64,000 nt of DNA, from assembly GCF_014202075.1 (NCBI RefSeq), contig NZ_JACHFZ010000001.1, forward strand, positions 744,001 to 808,000, given 5' to 3'. Of this stretch, positions 1 through 9,170 are shown piece by piece; position 1 is the stretch's first letter, and every line of letters begins with the position of its first letter. The translations under genes and the position numbers were made by a program. The notes under the pieces are model-generated. The model was not told the origin of the DNA, ran no database searches, and saw only the letters and a list, made by a program, of their open reading frames with translations. This stretch comes from Brevundimonas basaltis (GTDB lineage Bacteria; Pseudomonadota; Alphaproteobacteria; Caulobacterales; Caulobacteraceae).

Positions 1-1
1 C

Positions 2-592
2 CCCTACATCGCGGCGAAGCGGGCCGAGGACGACCGCGACCGGTCGGACTATCAGACCATGTTCGCGCACTGGGACGGATCGGTCGCGGCGCCCACGGCG
101 GGTCTGCATTTCACCCCGGCGCTGATGGCGGCGATCGAGGCGAAGGGCGTCTCGACCCACGCCGTCACCCTGCACGTCGGGGCCGGCACCTTCCTGCCGG
201 TCAAGGCCGAGGACACCGCCGACCACAAGATGCATTCCGAATGGGGCGAGGTGTCTCCGGAGACCGCGGAGGCCCTGAACGCCGTTCGAGCCGTCGGGGG
301 CCGCATCGTCTGCGTCGGCACCACCTCGCTGAGGCTGCTGGAGAGCGCAACGACCGAAGAGGGGGTCGTCCAGCCCTTCCACGGCGACACGGCCATCTTC
401 ATCACGCCCGGATACCGCTTTCGCGCCGCCGATGTGCTGATGACCAATTTCCACCTGCCGAAGTCGACCCTGTTCATGCTGGTCAGCGCCTTCGCCGGGC
501 TGGAGACGATGAAGGCCGCCTATGCCCATGCCGTGGCGGAGGGATACCGGTTCTATTCCTACGGGGATGGCAGCCTGCTATTCCGTCGCTAG
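2..592 (+). CDS. queA: S-adenosylmethionine:tRNA ribosyltransferase-isomerase QueA (C-terminal part)
   Basis: QueA transfers and isomerises the ribosyl group of SAM onto preQ1 in tRNA, giving epoxyqueuosine. The gene enters from the left edge in frame 2, and 196 residues are visible. The stretch [20 protein letters not shown] matches the conserved QueA core, followed by LHFTP and the C-terminal [19 protein letters not shown] and [10 protein letters not shown] motifs, so the C-terminus is complete. The N-terminal part lies outside the window. It is followed about 0.5 kb downstream by tgt, the enzyme that inserts preQ1, so the two form a queuosine locus interrupted by one small membrane-protein gene. 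Confidence 0.95.
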   Translation, partial: PYIAAKRAEDDRDRSDYQTMFAHWDGSVAAPTAGLHFTPALMAAIEAKGVSTHAVTLHVGAGTFLPVKAEDTADHKMHSEWGEVSPETAEALNAVRAVGGRIVCVGTTSLRLLESATTEEGVVQPFHGDTAIFITPGYRFRAADVLMTNFHLPKSTLFMLVSAFAGLETMKAAYAHAVAEGYRFYSYGDGSLLFRR

Positions 593-629
593 TTTGCGGC
601 CCATAGCCGACCTCCAGCAACGGTCATTC

Positions 630-1031
630 TTGGCACATCCGTTCTCAACACCAGGTTCGAGACCCGCCCTTCGCTGGTTCCTTTTTGTGTGCGTCGCGGG
701 GGGACTGCTTGTCCTGTATGGAATCGCCCTCAATCGTGCCCCGGCCTGGCTTCTCGGTGTCCTGTCTGGCGTTCTTGGACTGGCCGCCGCCTTCTTCGGC
801 CTGCGCTGGGCGGATAGACGGCTCAGATCACGCGGCAAGCACGCGGGCTGGATGTTTCTCTTCTTCGGCCCTCACGTCCTGGGAGCGTTGGCTCTTGAGC
901 ATTTGGGACCGGACTTGTCGGAGAAGGGAGAAGTACTGCTTTTTCTGATCGTTGTCTTGGTCGCAGCACCCTTCAGCGTCTGGGGTTTGGTTGAGCTGAC
1001 GTCAAAGCCGCACGACGGACCGGAGCCGTGA
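630..1031 (+). CDS. hypothetical small membrane protein
   Basis: This reading frame lies between queA and tgt. From a TTG at 630 it encodes about 133 residues with three to four hydrophobic stretches (around LRWFLFVCVAGGLLVLYGIA, WLLGVLSGVLGLAAAFFGL, WMFLFFGPHVLGALAL and VLLFLIVVLVAAPFSVWGL), so it should sit in the inner membrane. I do not recognise a family. The start is uncertain: an in-frame ATG at about 567 would overlap queA, and neither start has a strong Shine-Dalgarno sequence. Third-position GC is lower than in queA and tgt, which suggests a more recent or less constrained gene. Function is unknown. Confidence 0.5.
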   Translation: MAHPFSTPGSRPALRWFLFVCVAGGLLVLYGIALNRAPAWLLGVLSGVLGLAAAFFGLRWADRRLRSRGKHAGWMFLFFGPHVLGALALEHLGPDLSEKGEVLLFLIVVLVAAPFSVWGLVELTSKPHDGPEP

Positions 1032-1129
1032 CGCGTTGCGGATCGGCCGCAGGCGGCTGAGGAAGGACCGGCCATTTGGTCGTTCTCCACCACACCATCA
1101 ACTCCCCTCTCTCACCGTCAGGGCACCGT

Positions 1130-2260
1130 TTGACCTTCCCCCTCGACATCTCCGCCACCGACGGCCGCGCGCGCACCGGCGTGCTCAGGACCCCGCGCGG
1201 CGATATCCGCACGCCCGCCTTCATGCCCGTCGGCACGGCGGCGACAGTCAAGGCGCTGACCGTGGATCAGGTGGCGCAGACGGGCGCGGACATCCTGCTG
1301 GGGAACACCTACCACCTGATGCTCCGGCCCGGACCGGAGCGGATGGAGCGGCTGGGCGGCTTGCACAAATTCATGCGCTGGGACCGGCCGATCCTGACCG
1401 ATAGCGGCGGCTTTCAGGTCATGTCCCTGTCGGGGATTTCGAAGCTGACCGAGGAGGCGGTGACCTTCTCCAGCCATATCGACGGCTCGAAACATGTGCT
1501 GACGCCGGAGCGGTCGATCGAGATCCAAGCCGACCGGTTGGGCTCTGACATCGTCATGCAGCTGGACGAATGCGTCGCCTGGCCGGCCGAGGAGGCTCGC
1601 GCCCGCTCGGGGATGGAGCTGTCGGCGCGCTGGGCGAAGCGGTCCAAGGACGCGTTCGGCACGCGGGACCTGCAGGCCTTGTTCGGCATCCAGCAGGGCT
1701 CGACCTTCGAGACCCTGCGCCGGGAGTCCTCCGAGCGCCTGCAGGAGATCGGCTTCGACGGTTACGCCATCGGCGGCCTCGCTGTCGGCGAGGGCCATCA
1801 GGCCATGTGCGAGGTGCTGGACTATGCGCCGGACATGCTGCCCGCCGACCGGCCGCGCTATCTGATGGGGGTCGGCAAGCCGGTCGATCTGGTCGAGGCG
1901 GTGTGGCGCGGCATCGACATGTTCGACTGCGTCCTGCCGACCCGGGCCGGTCGCCACGGGCAGGCCTGGACCTGGGATGGGCCGATCAATCTCAGGAACG
2001 CCCGTTTCGCCGAGGATCAGGACCCGCTGGATACAGACGCCCCCTGCCCGGCCTCCGCCGACTATTCAAAGGCTTACCTGCATCACCTGATCCGCGCCGA
2101 TGAGATTCTCGGCAAGATCCTGCTCAGCTGGCACAACATCGCCTTCTTCCAGACCCTGACCGCGGCCATGCGTGAGGCGATCGCCCATGGTCGGTTCGAT
2201 CAGTTCCGCCGCGACTTCCACGCTCGTCACTCCAGCAACGGGGCGGTCAACCGCCCCTGA
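1130..2260 (+). CDS. tgt: queuine/preQ1 tRNA-guanine transglycosylase Tgt
   Basis: Tgt exchanges guanine-34 for preQ1 in GUN-anticodon tRNAs. From the TTG at 1130 it is 376 residues, the usual family length; AGGG lies just upstream and the protein begins [17 protein letters not shown]. Conserved motifs are [24 protein letters not shown], the substrate-site [20 protein letters not shown] and the nucleophile region [13 protein letters not shown]. The C-terminal zinc site usually reads CxCxxC then His; here the region reads [17 protein letters not shown], with one Cys clearly kept and the flanking two replaced by Ala and Ser, while the later His in LLSWHN is present. An upstream TTG at 1076 would add an unconserved leader. 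Confidence 0.93.
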   Translation: MTFPLDISATDGRARTGVLRTPRGDIRTPAFMPVGTAATVKALTVDQVAQTGADILLGNTYHLMLRPGPERMERLGGLHKFMRWDRPILTDSGGFQVMSLSGISKLTEEAVTFSSHIDGSKHVLTPERSIEIQADRLGSDIVMQLDECVAWPAEEARARSGMELSARWAKRSKDAFGTRDLQALFGIQQGSTFETLRRESSERLQEIGFDGYAIGGLAVGEGHQAMCEVLDYAPDMLPADRPRYLMGVGKPVDLVEAVWRGIDMFDCVLPTRAGRHGQAWTWDGPINLRNARFAEDQDPLDTDAPCPASADYSKAYLHHLIRADEILGKILLSWHNIAFFQTLTAAMREAIAHGRFDQFRRDFHARHSSNGAVNRP

Positions 2261-2573
2261 GCTGCTTCTGGATAGCCGCGTGCGTTTTCGCGCCGTGGTG
2301 GTCGGTGTCGCGGCTGTGGGCGGCGATATTGGTCCGGTCGCGGCCCGACTGGACCTCATCGCCGTCGAGCGCATCGCCCTCGTCTATGTAGTCGGCGACT
2401 TCCCCCGCGGCCGGCGGGGCCAGGGTGGAATCCTCTACGTCGGGCGCGGCGTAGGTCCTTGGTTCGGGATGGGCCGAGGCGTTCTGTTCGCGGCCCTGAT
2501 CGTTCGGGGCCAACGGCTCGGTGGCGGCGTTCTGCGCGGTGGCCTTGCCGGCCTCGACATTCTGATGCGGCAT
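2247..2573 (-). CDS. small hydrophilic, probably disordered protein
   Basis: A 108-residue, very polar protein with no hydrophobic segment. The N-terminal half is rich in Ala, Pro, Glu and Asn, and the C-terminal half carries [20 protein letters not shown] followed by [18 protein letters not shown] and a basic tail. The ATG at 2573 is preceded by AGGAG at ideal spacing, which supports translation. It is convergent with tgt and overlaps its last 14 bases. I do not recognise a function. The His/Asp-rich segment could bind metal or nucleic acid, but that is a guess. Confidence 0.6.
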   Translation of the reverse strand: MPHQNVEAGKATAQNAATEPLAPNDQGREQNASAHPEPRTYAAPDVEDSTLAPPAAGEVADYIDEGDALDGDEVQSGRDRTNIAAHSRDTDHHGAKTHAAIQKQLRGG

Positions 2574-2637
2574 GATCGCTCCTTTCTGTGCAGGAGAGGA
2601 ACAGGGCGATGCCGGAACGGGTTCCGGGAGCGCGAGT

Positions 2638-3189
2638 TTAGCGGCGGCTGCCGCCCGCAGGCCGGAACCAGGCCGGCGCGGCCGGGGGGGCGCAGTTCCG
2701 GTTCATGCCGATGCCCTTGAGGAAGGCCCGCCGCATCCGACCCGCCTGAATCGCCGCCTGCACATCCCGGCTGTGCTGTTCGGCCCCGGACAACCGCCGG
2801 ATCCAGCTGCGGCCGGGGATGAAGTCCGTCGTCGTGTCGCGGATGGCGTCCAGCGCGGCGCGGGACGCCGCGTCCGAGGCGCGTTCGCCCATCGTCGAGC
2901 CGTCCGGCGCGGGCGGTTCGTCCGCGTCGGGGCCGAGGGCGGCGTCCAGGCGGCGTATCTCGGCGCCGATCGTCGAACAGCGATTCAGATTGCGCAGGTC
3001 GTAGGGATTGGCCTCAGCCTGCAGCAGTACGGTCGGGATATGTTCCCGGCGCAGATTGAGGTCGTCCAGCGGCGCGGTCGCGGCGGCTCCAAATCCGGCC
3101 CCGAACGACCGGACTCCGTCCATGGCCGAGCCGCCCGCGCTGCAGGCGCTCAGGGCGACGATGGGGAGCAGCAGGACGGGCAGGCGCAT
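2638..3189 (-). CDS. putative lipoprotein
   Basis: From the ATG at 3189 the 183-residue product begins MRLPVLLLPIVALSACSAGG, a lipoprotein signal with a lipobox LSAC, so it is probably anchored to a membrane facing the periplasm. The mature part has a predicted helical middle (LRREHIPTVLLQAEANPYDL, then NLNRCSTIGAEIRRLDAALG) and a basic C-terminus. No enzyme family is recognised. In-frame upstream starts would place extra residues before the signal and are less likely. It is divergent from the PNPOx-like gene and shares its upstream region. Confidence 0.7.
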   Translation of the reverse strand: MRLPVLLLPIVALSACSAGGSAMDGVRSFGAGFGAAATAPLDDLNLRREHIPTVLLQAEANPYDLRNLNRCSTIGAEIRRLDAALGPDADEPPAPDGSTMGERASDAASRAALDAIRDTTTDFIPGRSWIRRLSGAEQHSRDVQAAIQAGRMRRAFLKGIGMNRNCAPPAAPAWFRPAGGSRR

Positions 3190-3302
3190 TCCACACTTGA
3201 ACCACGACCGCGAGAGAAGCGCCATCGGAACGATCAATTCCACCGCGTCCCGATGACTGGGTTACACTGGGTCTCCCCGAGCCCGGTTCAGGAGGCCGCC
3301 CC

Positions 3303-3791
3303 ATGAGCGACACGCTTCAACCCCTCAACCGTCGGACAGAAGCGGCCATCGTCGATCTGCTCAGCCGCGAGCATCTGATGACGGTGGCGTGCAATCGTGC
3401 CGACGGCTTTCCCCAAGCGACGACGGTCGGCTACATCAACGATGGTCTCCGTCTCTACTTCATGGTCTCGCGCGCGAGTCAGAAATTCGGGAATCTGCGC
3501 CACGACCCCAGAGCGTCGATCGCCATTCGTTCGCGGAGCGGCGGCAGCGCCGTCGGCCTGTCCATGGGAGGACACGTGGTCGAGGTCACCGACGAGGCGA
3601 CCGCCGCCGGCCTCTCTGAGCAGATGGCGACGCGGTTCCCCGGCGTGCATGTCTACTGCCCGTCAGGAGAATCGACGGCTCTGCTGCAGTTCACGCCCGT
3701 GGTCGTCTCGGCGGTTGGCGTGGTGGAAGGCCGGAGCGACCCGACCGGTTTTGCAGTCGTCCCGCGCGAACCGCCGCCATCACGCAGCTAG
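3303..3791 (+). CDS. pyridoxamine 5'-phosphate oxidase-like flavin-binding protein
   Basis: A 162-residue split-barrel protein of the PNPOx-like superfamily, which usually binds FMN or F420. The N-terminus has the typical layout: a helix (TEAAIVDLLSREHLMTVACN), then a strand pair with FPQATTVGYINDGLRLYFM, then SQKFGNLRHDPRASIAI, which resembles the phosphate-binding part of the fold. The ATG at 3303 has AGGAGG eight bases upstream. The substrate cannot be told from sequence. It stands alone, divergent from the lipoprotein gene and facing the convergent tRNA-Lys. Confidence 0.8.
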   Translation: MSDTLQPLNRRTEAAIVDLLSREHLMTVACNRADGFPQATTVGYINDGLRLYFMVSRASQKFGNLRHDPRASIAIRSRSGGSAVGLSMGGHVVEVTDEATAAGLSEQMATRFPGVHVYCPSGESTALLQFTPVVVSAVGVVEGRSDPTGFAVVPREPPPSRS

Positions 3792-3872
3792 TCACGCGGG
3801 CTGGAGGCCGGCCGGCATCCGATAATGCCAGTCAGGCCAGCGCCGACGCCGGAGCATGAAGGGGAAGGATGG

Positions 3873-3949
3873 TGGTACGTCCTCTCGGGCTCGAACCGAG
3901 GACCCTCTGATTAAAAGTCAGATGCTCTAACCAACTGAGCTAAGGACGC
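3873..3949 (-). tRNA. tRNA-Lys (anticodon UUU)
   Basis: Read on the minus strand, this 77-base segment folds as a tRNA. The acceptor GCGTCCT pairs with AGGACGT through six Watson-Crick pairs and a closing G:T. The D arm is GCTCAGTTGGTTAGAGC, the anticodon stem TCTGA/TCAGA encloses the loop CTTTTAA (anticodon TTT), and the T arm is CTCGG TTCGAGC CCGAG. The discriminator is A and CCA is encoded. It decodes AAA and AAG lysine codons. Confidence 0.97.
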
Positions 3950-4058
3950 ACACCGTCGGGGCCCGCATTAGCGAACCGCGACGCGCCTTCTGTTGCAAAC
4001 CGCGCCCCGGGTCAAGCGTCGCCTCGACGGTTCCGACGTCCACGGCTAAGCAATTCCG

Positions 4059-5141
4059 ATGAAACCGCTCTCCGGCTTGCGCATCCTCGAGTTCGACGGC
4101 CTCGGGCCCGTCACCTTCGCGGGCATGGTTCTGGGCGATCTCGGGGCCGATGTCCTGCGCCTGACCCGCAGCGCCGAGGCCGGCGCGCCGGTGTTCACCG
4201 ATGTCGGCGGCGAGGTGCTGCACCGTGGGCGGGCCGCGGTCGCCGTTGATCTGAAGAACCCGGCCGATCTGGCGCGGGTAAAACAGCTGATCGGCGCGGC
4301 CGACGCCCTGATCGAGGGATTCCGGCCGGGTGTGATGGAGCGGCTGGGGGTCGGGCCGGAGGTCTGCGCCGGGCTCAATCCGCAATTGGTGTTCGGCCGC
4401 GTCACCGGTTGGGGTCAGACGGGACCGATGGCGCGTCAGGTCGGGCACGACCTCAACTTCATCGCCTTGTCCGGCGCCCTGTCGATGATGGGCGAGCCGG
4501 ACCGCCCGCCCCGGCCGCCGCTCAACGTGGTCGGCGACTACGGCGGGGGGGCCATGCTGCTGGTCACCGGGGTGCTGGCCGCCCTGCTGGAGGCCAGGAC
4601 GAACGGGCGCGGCCGCGTGGTGGATGCGGCGATGACTGATGGCTCGGCCCTTCTCACCAGCCTGTTTCACGCGCTTTCGGCGCGCGGGCTGTGGAGCGAG
4701 GCGCGAGGGACGAACCTGCTGGACGGCGGGGCGCCGTTCTACCGCTGCTACGCCTGCCGCGACGGCCGGTTCGTGGCCGTGGGGGCTCTGGAGCCGCAAT
4801 TCTACGCCGCCTTGCTGGCGGGTCTCGACATACCGCCGGATAAGGCGCCGCAGTTCGACATGGCAGGCTGGAGCGCCCTGCACGCCCGTTTCGCCGACGT
4901 ATTCGCCACGCGCGATCGCGATGACTGGGCGGCGCACTTCGCGGACAGCGACGCCTGCGTCACCCCGGTGCTGTCCCTGACCGAGGCCCCGGGGCATCCG
5001 CACAATGCGGCGCGCGGGACCTTCACCGGGGAGGGCCTCGTCCAGCCGGCGCCGGCCCCGCGATTCGGCGACGAGAGGGCCGGGCTGACGCCGCAACCGG
5101 GCACCCTGTCCCTGGAAGAGGCCGTCGCCGGCTGGGTATGA
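4059..5141 (+). CDS. family III CoA-transferase (CaiB/BaiF type), alpha-methylacyl-CoA racemase-like
   Basis: A 360-residue member of the family III CoA-transferases. The N-terminus LSGLRILEFDGLGPVTFAGM and the following LGDLGADVLRL are the nucleotide-fold signature, followed by DLKNPADLARVKQLIGAADA and LIEGFRPGVMERLGVGPE. In the racemase subgroup the catalytic pair is a His in GHDLNFIALSG and an Asp in GDYGGGAM, and both are present. That favours a 2-methylacyl-CoA racemase (branched-chain lipid breakdown) over a true CoA-transferase, as does the short length of about 360 rather than 400. It is monocistronic and convergent with the histidine kinase, leaving nine bases between stops. Confidence 0.88.
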   Translation: MKPLSGLRILEFDGLGPVTFAGMVLGDLGADVLRLTRSAEAGAPVFTDVGGEVLHRGRAAVAVDLKNPADLARVKQLIGAADALIEGFRPGVMERLGVGPEVCAGLNPQLVFGRVTGWGQTGPMARQVGHDLNFIALSGALSMMGEPDRPPRPPLNVVGDYGGGAMLLVTGVLAALLEARTNGRGRVVDAAMTDGSALLTSLFHALSARGLWSEARGTNLLDGGAPFYRCYACRDGRFVAVGALEPQFYAALLAGLDIPPDKAPQFDMAGWSALHARFADVFATRDRDDWAAHFADSDACVTPVLSLTEAPGHPHNAARGTFTGEGLVQPAPAPRFGDERAGLTPQPGTLSLEEAVAGWV

Positions 5142-5150
5142 CCCCGGGCG

Positions 5151-6887
5151 TCAGGCCACCGCGCTGTCAATTCGCTCCCGTCGTTCGGCCGCGCAGGCTT
5201 CGGCGAGCGTCCCGGCCAGCACGACCGGGTCGATCGGCTTGGTCAGAAAGGCGTGCACCCCGGCGGCGTCCCAGGCCTCGCGATGGCTGTCGAGGGCGTT
5301 GGCGGTCAGGGCGATGACCGGGGTCCCGCCGTTGACGGCCCCCTCGCGGATGCGCCGGGTCGCCTCGAGGCCGTCCATGACCGGCATCTGCATGTCCATC
5401 AGGATGGCGTCGAACGGCTCTGTCGAGGCGGCCTCCAGCGCCTCGGCGCCGTTTTCGACGAGGGTCAGGCGACAGCCGTGCGGCTCGAGCAGCAGGGTCA
5501 GGATGCGGCGGTTCACCTCGTGGTCATCCGCGGCGAGGATGGATCGGCCCCGAAGCGCTTGGGTGGTCTCGATTCGCCGTTCGGGCCGGACCGCTTCGCC
5601 CACGACCGCCGGCACCGGCAGCGTCAGGATGAACGTCGAGCCGTGCCCTTCGACACTCTCGACCGACAGCGTTCCGCCCATGATCTCCGCCAGCCTGCGG
5701 CTGATCGCGAGGCCCAGACCGGTGCCGCCATGGCGGCGGGTGGTGCCAACGTCGGCCTGTTCGAAGCTGTTGAAGACCTGGGTCAGCCGGTCGGCGGGGA
5801 TCCCGCAGCCGGTGTCGGACACCGCGACCGAGAGACGGGCCCCATCCCAGTCCACGGCGACCACGATCTCGCCATCGCCGGTGAATTTCACAGCATTGGA
5901 AAGCAGGTTGAACAGAATTTGCTGGAACCTTAGAGGATCGGTGCGGACCGCTTCGGGGACTTCGGGGGCGACGCGCAGCCTAAGGCGGACCCCATTGGCC
6001 ATGGCGCGCGGCTCCCATAACCGGGCCATGGTGGCGAGACGTTCGCGCACGACCATGTCGGCGCTTTCCAGCTCCATCTTCCCGGCCTCGATCTTGGAGA
6101 AGTCGAGCACGTCGTTGAGCAGGCCCATCAGCACGTCGCCGGCGTCGATCAGCATAGAGACATGCTCGCGCTGGCGGATGTCGAGGCGGGTGCGGCGCAG
6201 CAGGTTTGCGGCCGAGATCACCGCGTTCATGGGGGTGCGGATCTCGTGACTGATCACCGCCAGAAAGTCGGATTTGGCCGCACTGGCGACCTCGGCCTTC
6301 CGGCGGGCCCGCTGCTCGGCGTCCCGGGCCGATTTTAGCGCTGTCGTGGTCATCGAGCTCTGGCGAACGGCGACGACCAGATGGCTCATGTAGAGCAGGC
6401 ATCCGAGAGCGATGAGCAGTTCATGCCAATTGCCGGCGATGACGGCGCCGAGGATCGGCAGACCCAGAAAGTAGGTGGCGTGGGAGGCGACGGCCGAGAT
6501 CAGGATTGTGCGCACCTGGTGCATGTGCAGGCTGACGTGCAGCAGTCCGCCGGCGCACTGGACCATGGCGAAGATGCGGCCGACGTCACCGCCGCGGAAC
6601 CACAGATAGGCGCTGGCCCCCGCGTAGACGACGACGCTTAGCACCGTCGTCGCGCTGCACAGGACCACATAGGCGCGGTCCGGCTCCCATTCGGGGTTGG
6701 CCCGAAACCTGCGGAACACCACCCAGTCCAGTGCCTGGGTGGCGACGACCGCCGAAAACCACACCGCGGGCCATACACCCGGAACCATGAACCACGCCGT
6801 GGCGCCGATGAATCCCGCCAGGGCGAGGCGCGTCGGGAGCTCCCGGTACCGCACCTGAGAAACCAAGGCGTAGGCCGTCGCGGTCAT
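5151..6887 (-). CDS. membrane-bound hybrid sensor histidine kinase with receiver domain
   Basis: A 578-residue protein. Residues 1-175 carry five or six hydrophobic segments with no recognisable periplasmic domain. The dimerisation/phosphoacceptor domain has FLAVISHEIRTPMNAV, with the phospho-accepting His at about 214. The ATPase domain has NLLSNAVKFTG (N box), DTGCGIP (G1) and GGTGLGLAIS (G2). A C-terminal receiver has the acidic pair in LAADDHEVN, the phospho-acceptor Asp at about 498 in LMDMQMPVMDG, and the conserved Thr and Lys (ALTAN, LTKP). The start has GGAGG seven bases upstream. No cognate regulator or Hpt protein is adjacent, so the signal and the partner are unknown. Confidence 0.93.
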   Translation of the reverse strand: MTATAYALVSQVRYRELPTRLALAGFIGATAWFMVPGVWPAVWFSAVVATQALDWVVFRRFRANPEWEPDRAYVVLCSATTVLSVVVYAGASAYLWFRGGDVGRIFAMVQCAGGLLHVSLHMHQVRTILISAVASHATYFLGLPILGAVIAGNWHELLIALGCLLYMSHLVVAVRQSSMTTTALKSARDAEQRARRKAEVASAAKSDFLAVISHEIRTPMNAVISAANLLRRTRLDIRQREHVSMLIDAGDVLMGLLNDVLDFSKIEAGKMELESADMVVRERLATMARLWEPRAMANGVRLRLRVAPEVPEAVRTDPLRFQQILFNLLSNAVKFTGDGEIVVAVDWDGARLSVAVSDTGCGIPADRLTQVFNSFEQADVGTTRRHGGTGLGLAISRRLAEIMGGTLSVESVEGHGSTFILTLPVPAVVGEAVRPERRIETTQALRGRSILAADDHEVNRRILTLLLEPHGCRLTLVENGAEALEAASTEPFDAILMDMQMPVMDGLEATRRIREGAVNGGTPVIALTANALDSHREAWDAAGVHAFLTKPIDPVVLAGTLAEACAAERRERIDSAVA

Positions 6888-7024
6888 TGCATTTCCTCCA
6901 GTCCGCCACCGTCGCGCGAATTGGAAAAGGATTGGTTGCCGGGCGTGATGACCGCGGGCGCGATCCCCGCTATGGAACGGTCAATATCGCCGTGCGTTGG
7001 AACGCCGATCCGGGGAGCTCGCTG

Positions 7025-7279
7025 ATGAAACGTCTTTTTACCCTTGTCGCCATCACCAGCGCGGTCGCTCTGACCGCCTGCGACGACCCGCGTCCGGCCG
7101 AGCCGGAAGTGATGGATATGCCGATCGAGGAGCCGGTTGCGCCGGCCGTCGAAGACGTTCAGGCGCCCGTCGTCGCGCCGTCCGCCACCGACACGCCCCC
7201 GGACAACAGCCGGTCGCCAACCGACAAGCGCACCTCGGAAGAATCCGTCCAGCCGAACAGCGAAACTCTGTTCTACTGA
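7025..7279 (+). CDS. small putative lipoprotein
   Basis: An 84-residue product beginning MKRLFTLVAITSAVALTACD, a lipoprotein signal peptide with lipobox LTAC. The mature part is short, acidic and Pro/Val/Glu-rich (PAEPEVMDMPIEEPVAPAVE), ending in a Ser/Thr-rich tail, and looks unstructured. GGGGAG lies upstream of the ATG. It directly precedes tamA, so it may be the first gene of the outer-membrane biogenesis operon. The function is not recognised. Confidence 0.7.
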   Translation: MKRLFTLVAITSAVALTACDDPRPAEPEVMDMPIEEPVAPAVEDVQAPVVAPSATDTPPDNSRSPTDKRTSEESVQPNSETLFY

Positions 7280-7379
7280 CATGCCCAGAACGGTGGCGCC
7301 TCAAATGCGCCGCCGGCGGATGCGATCCCGCCCACCGCCCGCCGATAAAGGGCGTTCGCCCGCCGACGAAGGATCCGGT

Positions 7380-9170
7380 TTGAAGTCGAGGCCCGCAGTG
7401 TTTCTCTCTGGCGTGGCCTGGTGCGCGCTTCTGGCTTCGGCGGCGGCGGCCGATCCTCGGGCGGAAATTCGCGGTGATATGGACGCGTCGCTGCGCGAGC
7501 AACTGCAACGGGCGGTCGGCGAGGTCGATGGCCCGCCGTCCAACCGGTTCGAGGCCCGCCGGCGAGCGCGGGGCGCCCTGGAGGCGGCCGAAGCGCTGCT
7601 TCGATCTGAAGGTTACTATCAGCCGGTCCTCGACGATGTGGTCGAGGGCGAGGAAGACCCGGTCGCCATCGTCGACGTCACCCCGGGTCCTCGCTTCGCG
7701 CTGACCGATCCGGTCGTCAACTGGATTGAACCGCCCCCGGCTCCCGCCTTGCAGCAGACCGTGCTCGGCGCTGTCGCGTTGAAGGCCGGCGCCCCCGGAC
7801 GGGCGGTCGACGTCATCGCCGCCGAGGGCCGGATTGTCGCAGGGCTGACCCGCCGGGGCCACGCCGACGCCCGCGCCGAGCCACGTCGCGTGGTGGTCGA
7901 TCACGCCGCCCTGACGGTGGAGCCGACCTACAACATCAACGCCGGTCCGCTGGTGCGGCTTGACGGCGTGCGTCTCGAGACGCTGGGGCCTACCAATCCG
8001 AACTGGGTCGCCGGCCTGGCGCCCTGGTCGGCGGGCGAGGTCTATGATCCCGAGGACGTCGCCGAACTGGAACGCCGTCTGCTGGACACCGGCGTTTACG
8101 ACGGGGTCGGGGTCGCTCTCGCCCCCGCCGACCAGACGCTTCCCGACGGAAACCGACCGATCGTCGTCACCCTGACCGATCGCCCCCCACGCATTCTCGA
8201 GGCGGGGGCCACCTTCTCGACCGCCGAAGGCTCCGGCGTCGACCTGATCTGGACCTGGCACAACCGCTTCGGCCGCGCCGACACCCTGGTCTGGCAGGCC
8301 CGTGCCGCCGATGTGGACAGCCGGCTCGGCGTCGATCTGCGCCTGCCGCACTGGCGCCGGCCTGGACGGACCTTGAGGCTGTCGGCGGCGGCGCTGAACG
8401 AAGACACCGACGCCTACCGACGGACCGCCGTGGCCCTCGCCGCCGACCTGCAACAGCGCCTCGGCAAGACGTCCTGGTTCAGCTACGGCGTCGGCCTCGA
8501 CGCCGGCCGGTATGACGAAAACCGGTTCGATCCGGTGACCCAGGCGCCGATCAATTTCGAACGCGACCTGTTTATCCTGACCGGTCGGGGCAGCGCCTAT
8601 CTCGACTATTCCAACGACCCGCTCGACCCGACCACCGGCTGGCGGCTGACCGCCTCGGCCCAGCCCACGGCCGTGACCGGCGAGGACACCACGGTATTCC
8701 TGCGCGCCGAGACCCAGGTGACCGCCTATTTGCCGGTCCAGGACAATGCGAAGACCGTGCTGGCCGGCCGGGTCCGGTTGGGCTCCATCCTCGGAGGCGA
8801 GGAACTAACCGTGCCCTCTGACCGCCTGTTCTATTCCGGCGGCGGCGGATCCGTGCGCGGCTACCAATATCAAGGCGTCGCGCCCCGCCTGCCGGACAAC
8901 ACGCCGCGCGGCGGTCTGAGCCTGTTCGAGGTCTCGGCCGAGGTTCGGCGGGACGTATTCCGCAACTTCCAGGGCGTGGTCTTCGTCGACGCCGGATCGG
9001 TCGGCTTCGACCAGGCGCCCGACCTCAGCAACATGCGCTACGGCGCTGGCTTCGGAGTGCGCTACAAGCTGCCATTCGGTCCGATCCGGGCGGACATCGC
9101 CTTCCCCCTGGACAAGCGCGACGGCGACGCCGACTTCCAGATCTACGTCAGCATCGGACAGGCGTTTTGA
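7380..9170 (+). CDS. tamA: translocation and assembly module outer-membrane protein TamA
   Basis: TamA is an Omp85-family barrel that works with TamB in outer-membrane protein insertion or phospholipid transport. From the TTG at 7380 (AAGGA just upstream) the protein has a signal peptide (SRPAVFLSGVAWCALLASAA cut after AAA), POTRA-like repeats over roughly residues 30-270, and a C-terminal surface-antigen barrel. The barrel includes FSTAEGSGVDLIW, YLDYSNDPLDPTTGWRLTAS, the loop-6 element GGGGSVRGYQYQGVAP with the conserved VRGY, and a terminal strand ending in Phe. An ATG at 7281 would add 33 basic residues ahead of the signal peptide and is less likely. The stop overlaps the tamB start. Confidence 0.92.
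   Translation: MKSRPAVFLSGVAWCALLASAAAADPRAEIRGDMDASLREQLQRAVGEVDGPPSNRFEARRRARGALEAAEALLRSEGYYQPVLDDVVEGEEDPVAIVDVTPGPRFALTDPVVNWIEPPPAPALQQTVLGAVALKAGAPGRAVDVIAAEGRIVAGLTRRGHADARAEPRRVVVDHAALTVEPTYNINAGPLVRLDGVRLETLGPTNPNWVAGLAPWSAGEVYDPEDVAELERRLLDTGVYDGVGVALAPADQTLPDGNRPIVVTLTDRPPRILEAGATFSTAEGSGVDLIWTWHNRFGRADTLVWQARAADVDSRLGVDLRLPHWRRPGRTLRLSAAALNEDTDAYRRTAVALAADLQQRLGKTSWFSYGVGLDAGRYDENRFDPVTQAPINFERDLFILTGRGSAYLDYSNDPLDPTTGWRLTASAQPTAVTGEDTTVFLRAETQVTAYLPVQDNAKTVLAGRVRLGSILGGEELTVPSDRLFYSGGGGSVRGYQYQGVAPRLPDNTPRGGLSLFEVSAEVRRDVFRNFQGVVFVDAGSVGFDQAPDLSNMRYGAGFGVRYKLPFGPIRADIAFPLDKRDGDADFQIYVSIGQAF

Noticed and set aside
7053..8453. 466-residue open frame antisense to the small lipoprotein gene and tamA
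   Set aside because: No recognisable motif; covers the signal peptide and POTRA coding of tamA in reverse.
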